A stretch of DNA of 64,000 bases. Origin: Fratercula arctica (Eukaryota; Chordata; Aves; Charadriiformes; Alcidae). Under the pieces are notes generated by a model, which made no database searches, was not told the origin of the DNA, and worked only from the letters and a program-made list of their open reading frames with translations. This document shows, piece by piece, positions 24,201-33,200 of the stretch (its first letter is position 1; every line of letters begins with the position of its first letter). Location of the stretch: positions 22,677,095 to 22,741,094 of the forward strand of contig CANTUZ010000010.1 in the NCBI GenBank assembly GCA_947846985.1, in the 5' to 3' direction. Made by a program: the position numbers and the translations under genes.

Positions 24201-27200
24201 GAGGGAATTGTGCACAAAAATGTAACTGCTTACTAAGTTCTGAGTTGTGGTTTATGCCAACACATTGAAGCCTTTGTCTTGCATAATAAAGGACTGGCCT
24301 CTGCAAAGAAGTAGCTTGCTTTGTGTGCAGGAATACCTGGCATCTAGTGTTTGCAAATGTTTAAAGGGGGAAGGGTGTTACTACTTTGTAAAGGGTGCCC
24401 ACACATGGATATTTTAGCTGTTGGGAAGGGTCTGTAGATCATAATTTGTCTTCTGTATGTCTGTCTGTTCGCGCCTTGGTTGAGCTCCCTTCTGAAGCCT
24501 TAAACCCTGCAAAGGGAAACTGAAACTCTTTGCATAAATATTTTAGCTACTAAATTCTGACATCTAGGAAATGCTTAGCCCTCTTCCTGCTAACCCTTCA
24601 GACCAACTTTCCCCGATAGCCTCTGGAAAATCTGGGGACCCTTCCTGTGATACCTGAAGTTTGTGTGCACCGCCTTCTTGTCACTTCTGTCTCACTAGCC
24701 TGTTTTTGCAGCAAGTGGAAAAGAAAGTGTCATTGACGAAGTCGAGAACTTCTTTTCAGTTTTGGTACATGGGTGAGATGTTAGGTCTCATCTGTATGCA
24801 AAACAGGCCCATGTGCAATAAGTTAGCGAGGTGGCAATTATGTCTTTTAAGGAGAACTGATTAGTTGATGAATTTGACTACATTGACTATGTGACAGAAA
24901 ACAAATGCTGCAGTATCCTGTTGTATGGCTGGTTTAGTAATCCTGCAGAGCATAACCAAAACTGGGAAGACACTGTTCCCTCCACAGAGAATAAAAGGAA
25001 TTTTGCACACCTGTCACTTTCTGTTCTGTCCCCAAATCCATAAAGTAAGGGCTTTCCTCTGGGCCTGTATTTGCTACAGGTTCATTTCTAAAAGCTATGT
25101 TAAAAATAATCAAGGTGGCTGCAAGGTGGAAAAATCGCTCTACAGAAAAATACAGGTCTATAGTGCTGATTCTTTAGGATGTTCAGATGTCAAATCTGTG
25201 CTTCCATGCAGTGCAATGATACTTAAGTGAAATTTATATTAGGTTGGTGGTAAGCAGATTAGCTTCAGCAGCATGCAGCCTGGCATGGACTGCAGAGCTC
25301 TTGAGAAGCAGCTGGTGTCGTTAGTCCACACAGCATGCAGTATTGCTGTGGCTACGCTCGAGGTGTTCCTGGGAGGTTAAAGCTAGGTTGGGTGCATTCA
25401 CATGACTGTCAGTGGGTCCTTTGACAATTATTCTTTTTGAAAAACCCTGCAACATTCTAACAAAGCAAAATATTGCTAGCATATGGTTATCCCTTTCTCG
25501 TGATCTCCTCAGGTTTGTAGGAAAAAAATCAGAAAGTTCAGAAAATATTAAAAAGAAATTTACAGATAAATTTCATATTATCTCATGTAACCCAAACGAT
25601 CTAGTTCACACAGTAATATGTATTTCACGATATGCCTCAACAATTCACTTACATCAATAAACCTCAACAGTTCATTTATATCACTCTTGGTTTTAGTATC
25701 ATTAAGAGCATGGTTACCTAACATTTTATTTTAGTTTTAGGATTAGTTTTAGGGTTATGATGAGGTTGACTCTTTTTTAAAATCAGGACTCTTCATGTCA
25801 AAACAATGACTTAACAAAGTATCTTATTGTTTGCTGTCACTCCTTTCTCAATACTAAATTAAAATTTGACCCTCTAAACACCTTCCGGTCCAACTAATTA
25901 ACTCACCCACCTGTTTTGACTTTTATCCAATAAACAAAACAAATACTATCTTGTGTGTCATGGGTAAATTGCCCTTAATGTCTTGTTTTGCCAAGTCACA
26001 GAGTTTCCACTCAGTTTGGCCTCTCAGGAGCACTGTACAGAGGCCAAAACCTTCACCTGGCCAACACACTCTCGGTAATAGCTAATCCTCAGTGCCTGCT
26101 TGGAGCCGTGTTGGAACTTCACAGTAAGCAATGTTAGTCACCCTCAAGCAAAAGCATCAGGCAGCTGGCAAAGATCTGTGCAGAGCGGACTGAACATAGC
26201 AACTTAGGAGCCTTTTTTGAGGCAAATGTCTGCTCAGTTGCCTGGCTTCCTCTTTGATTTTCACCATAGACCAAAGGTCCGGTCAAAAATACCACATCAT
26301 TTTATATTATATTACATTCTTCCACATGTTTAAGAGCATAATCAACAGGTTCATCTTCCTGATTTTTTCCAGATGTAGAGATGCTTCAGTCCAAACCAGA
26401 CACTCCAGTTGACGGAGATGAAGTTTCTCTAACTACGAAAGACTCAATGCTCCGCAAGTTTTTAGAAGGTGAGACCTGTTTGGAGAGAGGCATGGCAGTA
26501 GCACAGTTAAAGCAATTAAATGGAACTTGAGATTTCTCCTTGATCTGTTAAGGATAGCAGCTCATCCATGCTGTTTGACATGGATAATAGCTTTGCCTTA
26601 GTGAGTACAAATGAGGCACAACAGAAAAAGCAGCTTGTGAGGTGATTTCACAAACGTGGTTAGTTTCTTACCAAAGAGGAGGAATGATTTCTAGTTCCAG
26701 TCCCTGCCTACCAATGAGTGCAAGCACACAGCTGGTATCTATTCAGGAATGGCTGTGTTTTGTCCTTATCTTAGTGATGGGAATTAATTTGAGTGTCCTG
26801 ATGTGGGTGCAGGCTCCCCTCATGGGCAGAGGCTGCGTATAAAGTAGGACAGCGTAAGTTAGTGATGAATTTTAATGTAGATGCTTTATTGAAAAGTCCA
26901 TCCATTGAAAACAGCAGCCTGGAAAGAGGAAAATAATTACTGGCTCCCAAACCTGATCTACGCTCTCTTTCTGCCTTCTCTGATCAAAGCCAGACCTTAG
27001 CTCCATGCTATCCCCTGGTATCCATGCTGACTCACCAGGTTCCATGGAATACAGGCTCACTTTTGGTGGGTGACCCAGCTGGACTCAGAGCAAGATTAAG
27101 TCTGGGGCTCTTAACATCTTGTTCTGTTTTCCCTGCCAACACCGATGCTCTGGCAGTCCCGTTGCCTTGACTCAACTAGGTGTTACAACATCACTAAAGG

Positions 27201-30200
27201 AAATTCAGTCAAGTGGTTAGGGTGTCCACTTGTGACTTGGTAACAAAGTAGGGAGTTAGTCCAGGGGCTCTTAGTTCTTTCTGCTAACATGCAAACAGAG
27301 GGAAGCTAATTTTTAAATCAGGTATGACAGCATTTGATGATTTTGCAGTCATGCTAAGAGTGAGAATAGAATGGAGATGATGAGGTGGTATAATGGTAGC
27401 TGGTCTTGTTTAGTACAGATGTGCGTACCCAGCTCCCTCTGAGACACGTTGTTCTGAGATCAAATATATTGTCAGCTGATGGTAATTGCTCATTTCAGAC
27501 AAAGGCATAATTCTGTGTAGTACTTTGTAGACCACCACAAGTAGCTTTTGGAAACGAGTTCTCTGATTTGTTAACTGTTATGATATGTTAATTAATTGGA
27601 ATTAATTGAATTAACTGTTTCTCAAGTTCTTAAAAACAGTTACGAGATTTCTTCCACTATGGTTTCTTCAGCAAAACAGATGGTACTGGCTTAGTGGCCA
27701 ACGCTTACATGCTACTAGATGTTCATGACTTTATCGAGTCATGTCTTGAAGGACTTTAGCACTTTTAAGTCACTGCAAAACTGGATGGTTTTGCCTGTGA
27801 AATGCCCAGCTTGGTAAGAATATGGTGAGAATACGTAGTGCATATGGAGGGATCCAGTGTTCAGTGAAGTGGCCAGGTTGTTTTTCTTACAAACTCTGCT
27901 CTGTTATAGGCAGTAGCATAGATGTGCCAGATTCAGAGGAAGGCATTTACCAGCGGTCCGGTGAAGATGCGTACTACTCGGTGGAACAAGATACTTTTCC
28001 ACAGGAAATGGCTAGCAGACCTCCAGTTCCTGTTCCAAGACCAGAATCCAGCTCTCCACAGCCGGACAATGAGCTGTACATCTCCAAAAGTGAGTTGGGT
28101 ACCAGGACCTAAACTATATACTAGTCAACTGTAGAATGGCCTTGACATGGGCTCCAGTTGCTGAATAAACACCAAGAAAATCTACACGCTTCTGAGACTC
28201 CTGAATTATTTAGCTCTGGAGTCTTTCTCACTCTATAAGAGCTGGATTACTTTTAGGATCCAATCTGTGTTTTGTCTTCTGCCTGCTCTGAAAATGGGGC
28301 AATGTTGTATCCTGAGGTCTTGGCCTGAGCTTGCTCTTAATGAAGGCAGTAGGATGACAGATTACACCCAAATGGCATAAACAAATCCAATTAAATAGGA
28401 AAGATCCTGATGTTATAAGGACATAATCAAGCTCTGTAATGGTATCATTGATTCAATAGCATTTTTATTGGACATGATTCTATACCTCAGTACCTCCCTC
28501 TGAGGTGGGCCTTAATTGAAACTGAAGAAAATTGTGCCTCTTAGTTTGCTAGGCAATTTTGGAAATCTTGGTCATATTTCACAAATGTTCTATCAAGAAC
28601 TACAGTAACATGTGGGAGAGTAATTTCAGTGACTTATCCTTCTCCCCATGACAGGACTGTGGGGAAAGCATGTCCAGATTTCTCTTGGAGCTGGCTGAGA
28701 TAAATTCTTTGAGGTCAATAGAAGGGGAGGTCTATTGTACAACTCCTTGCCTTGTTTTTTTCAATGAACTTAGTAGGGTAATAGAAGCTGTACCGCAGTA
28801 TAGACTTGTGTATGCTTCCCATATTCATCCTTGTTATTTCTGTCTTCGTGAGATGCATTTCAGTATCAAAGACTGTTTGTTTTACAGTTTTTGCACAGAA
28901 AGCTCAAAGACCTGAGAATCTTTATGTTCCTAGAGGAAGGGTTAAGAAAGGTAAGTCCCAAGTTCACCCTGAAAATTTTTCCGGTAATCCAAAAGGAAAT
29001 CTGCTGAGATAGCTTCATTTATGTGAAGTTTACAAGGCTCTGGGGATAATAGTCCTATATGAATGACCCAACCTTTCTGACATTGGAAACTTTCTATAAC
29101 TGCAGAGTGTGAGAGGGGTACCCTTTTATCACATCCCCTGTCTTGGAATTTATCCTCAGTCAGTATCATAAGGATCGCTGAAGTCCTTTTTTTATGTTGT
29201 GACCCGTACTACTTCATGGAGTCAGTGTCCGACTTTTGATCTTCTGGATATAGACACTGCCTGTTGATCATTATTTCCTGGGATTTAACCTCTAGTGAAC
29301 TGCTTACCATTAATCTCTGCACGTCCAAAACTGTGTCCTTATTCTTTCACTGCTTATCCTGTGTGCTACCAGAGTGCCATGAACCACATCTGAGCTTTTA
29401 TCTCATGTGTTGGGAACTCCTCTTTATGTTACAAATGAGTTACAAAGAGCCAGCATCAGCAGGGTGCGTTTTCACCTTTCTGTTTCTGGAGTTATGCTGT
29501 GCAGATTACCTAGGAAGAGTCTAGTTTTGTGATTGCCAAGGTGAAAGCTCTGTTTTGTGGATTGCTGAAGAGAGAGATGTTTTTGCAGTGGGGAAGCAGA
29601 GCACTTTAAGGAGTACATTTGGTGCTGTTCACATAAATGATGTTTTCAAGAACAGAGATTATCCCTGGGGGAGACTGGCATATAAGGCTGCCTACCTCTC
29701 AGCTGGGTTTTTAGCCCTGAGAAATAGCAGGATGGCATAAGGACAAAACACTCTTACGGTTAGGGAAATGTTCCGTCTGTAATATTGATTTTTTTTTTTT
29801 TTTTTTTTTTTGGTATCTCTGCTATATCAAGGGTGCTTGCGTTTCTTTGTACTCAGTGAGGATGGCAGATAATATTCAATAATATTTTTGGTGTTCTCTC
29901 TTCAGAGACAATAGTCAGGCCTGTAAGGGACCTGTCTCAATCAAGCATATACGATCCATTTGCTGGAATGAAAACCCCAGGTCAACGGCAGCTGATTACA
30001 TTACAGGAGCAAGTGAAAATGGGCATACTCACCGTTGATGAAGCTGTACTTCATTTTAAGGAGTGGCAACTGAACCAGAAAAAGAGATCAGAATCATTCC
30101 GGTTCCAGCAGGTACAGACTTATTCCACTGTTTAAGACGTACAGCTGTCTCTCTAGGAATATATCACAATCTGTTCAGTGTGGGTACATTTCTTTCCTGG

Positions 30201-33200
30201 TTGGAGCAGAAAGACTGCTAATGCAGTCCCCCAGCTAGCAGAGTTCTCTCCTGACGCGGAGGGGCTGTTCCCATGCAGCAGAAAGCAGGTAGCTGTTTTA
30301 CAGATCTGTTTGTCTTGCAATTGATAGTTTTTGGAGAGCTGTACACTAGGAATTGGGCCAAATCCAGTTGGCTAAATTACCTTTCTAGAGGTCACCTAGC
30401 ACCTACCAGCTGGCAGGGGACTTCTGTGATGAACATTTAGCTTGTCAGTTCTCATCCGCTTTGGATGAGTGAAGACTCAGTGTCCCAGATGGTGTATTTG
30501 CTTTGAAGTCCTATCTTGTAGATGCTCTGATCCCTCCCCGGGTGTTTGATGGCTCCAGGACTACCTGTTCTTTGATGGGCAAGGTCTAGCAGCAGTCATT
30601 AGTGAAAGCACAGTGTTTGGGTGGCTTAACTGAATGAGGGAGTCATTACGTTGGCAGCAGCAACATAATGACTGGTGGAGCTAGCAGTCATAGTTTAAAA
30701 TTTCCATTCTCAAGTAGGGGTCCCTCTTTAAAACCACTGCCTGCTTCTTTTGGAGCCTTTTTTTCATGCTGAAGCACTCTGCTCTCACACTTGAGCTGCT
30801 GGTCTCCAGTGTGTGACGCTGTTTTGGGATCGTCAGAACAAAGCCAAGACTTTTCTCCTCCTGTTTCTCACTTGGAAGGGTTCTCTCTACCCAGAAACAG
30901 TCAGAGGAATCCCTTCTGTCAATAAAGAGTGCAGTGATACTTTAGTAGATATCTGTAGCAGAGAAGAAGTGGCATGCTTGGTGCCCCATCCCATGAGCTG
31001 AGCAGCTTTCAGATTCTCTGCTCCAGATCTTGCCTCATGGTACAGCAATTGCTCTGTCTGCTTTTCCACCTATTCAGGGGTTTCCTCCTCTTACATATGG
31101 ACCTATTTCCCTGCTGGAAAAGTTGTCTTTTTTTTTTTTCTCTCCACCTTTCTTTACTGTAAGGTGCAGTATGCTGCTACAGAATGGTGAAGAGGCTTTG
31201 CTCCCAGTTACATTTCCAGGTGTTCCCTCTTGCTTCGTTCTGAATTGTCCCTTACACTGTGGGATGCATGGCAGCCTCCTCTGTCCCTGCAGTCAAAATT
31301 ATCTGTTCATTAGTACAGAAAGGACTATGCAGTTACTTGAACGTGAGTCTTGTTTCTGTGCCAGTGTCCCAGTGGAAACAGAAAATAGAGGGAGTTACAA
31401 ACTTAATGTGCTGCTTATTTGCAACTGCCAGTGAGTCTGTGAACTTGACTGTCCTGGTTTGACACAACTTTGCTCTGAAAGGCACACATGGATTTCTGAA
31501 GGGAATAGATTAAAACCTGTTGACATGGTTTGGACTTCAGCCAGGTCTAGCAGGCTTTGTTAGAGCTTGGCTGCAAAGTCAGCTGAAATATAATACTGGT
31601 ATTGTCAAAAAGCTGCTCATCCTCCTTTATCCAAAGCCCTGAAAAGAATATCTTGTGATGTTTTTAGGAAAATCTGAAACGGCTACGGGACAGCATAACC
31701 AGGAGGCAAATGGAGAAGCAAAAAAAAGACAAAAGTGCAGGTAACAGTCTCTGGTTCTGACATTCTCTGGTAGTGAAGGAGCTAACTCCAGCAGAAATGT
31801 CTCTGTGTGTATTGTAGTTATATGATGTCTTAATATTCACATCCATATGCCTGTTGGCTAAAACATAGGGAAGTTGCTTTACTCCTCAATTTTCCAGACT
31901 GAGGAAAGGGTGCCCACATCTGTGGAGTGCACCTTGATTCATTCATGTACAGTTATGATTGTGCTTATGGGATTGTGTTTAACTTTGTTCTGGGGTGCAA
32001 AGCTGTCTCTCAGAGGCTGTGCATGCATAGACCCTTCTGAGCTGTTCATTTTCCCTTCCAGATTTGGAAATTACAGTACCCATTCGACATTCTCATAATA
32101 CTTTGGGGAAACCAGAATGTGGAATATATGAATACGCTCCCAGGAAAAACGTTTTCCCACCAAAAAAGGAGTTTAAGCGAGGAGACTGGAAAACAGAAAG
32201 CACATCCAGCACAACAAGTAAGCAAACCCTGACTGTCACCCTCTCCGCAGAAAAGCTGGATGGAAAACACTTCCCCAGCCTGACTGTGGAGTCAGGGGAC
32301 AGTTCCTGAATCCCAGCATTGCCACCAGCACCCCAAACCCTGCATGCCTCAGGTTGGCTATTCTCAAAACAGCAAAAGAACTCCAGGTACATCATGTGGT
32401 CTGGGCACCTTGTGTCTGCATCTCTGCAGGAGGAGAACCTGAAAGCTAAGCGAAAGGTTCCCTTGAGCCTTCTCAGGGAAGGCACATCACCTGTCTTCAG
32501 TTCTTAAAAGTAGATGGCAGCTGCTCTCTTACGAAAAAAGGATGCTTCCTTGCTGTGACTCTCAGCAGGCAGTGTGCTCTTTGGTCTCAAGGGCATAGTT
32601 ATATTGCAGGCTGGGAAACAGTTTCTACATGTCATTTCCTGAATTGTTGTACGTAAAGGACAGCATTTCTCATTGGTAACTGTGGGGCCTCTTGAGTGAC
32701 ATGGACAGTCTGCACAATTTTATTATCTTTGGTTTTTACTACATTTAATTTGTGCAAATTAAATCCCTGCATTCTTGCTGTTACTTCAGACTGAGCAAGT
32801 CTTGCAGAAGTCATTAAGATCATTTTGGTCCTCTGAAAGGAAAACTGAGTCCCACGGAGGTTACTACTTTTGTGGCTCTTGGCAAGGTATAGCTGGCACA
32901 CATCCAGAGTAGGTGCAAGAGGCAGCTGAGTGAGCCAGTAACTCGCATACAAGCAGTTGTGACAGAAGTGTTAACAGGCCTGCAGAGTTCACTGCGTGCA
33001 CCTTGGCTGTCTTTCCCATGGCATGACTGTGAGAACGGACCCTAACACAGTATTTAGTACTCTCAAGTCCTGCTGTTTATACCAGCTGATAATGAGTTAC
33101 CAAGGCTAGGAAGGGACTGCATCTTATAAGTGAACCTCTCTAGCCTCCATTTCAGTGTTTAGGTTTCTGAACATTGGTGTCACAGTATTTCACAGCCCTA

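Larger units (their letters stand above)
20159..26372 (+). other. PIK3AP1: PIK3AP1 intron F-G (6.2 kb, largest complete PIK3AP1 intron here)
   Basis: It begins with a CR1 remnant immediately after the donor. An octamer ATGCAAAT is at 21487-21494. The last kilobase (about 25400-26340) looks compositionally different from its surroundings (A/C-rich, with a short direct repeat) and may be an old repeat I cannot name. No coding sequence is seen. Confidence 0.8.
26469..29905 (+). other. PIK3AP1: PIK3AP1 introns G-H, H-I and I-J
   Basis: Introns of 1441 bp (26469-27909), 798 bp (28090-28887) and 955 bp (28951-29905). The first holds an AT-rich imperfect palindrome at 27587-27615, the third a 23-base T run. 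Nothing else is recognised. Confidence 0.85.
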
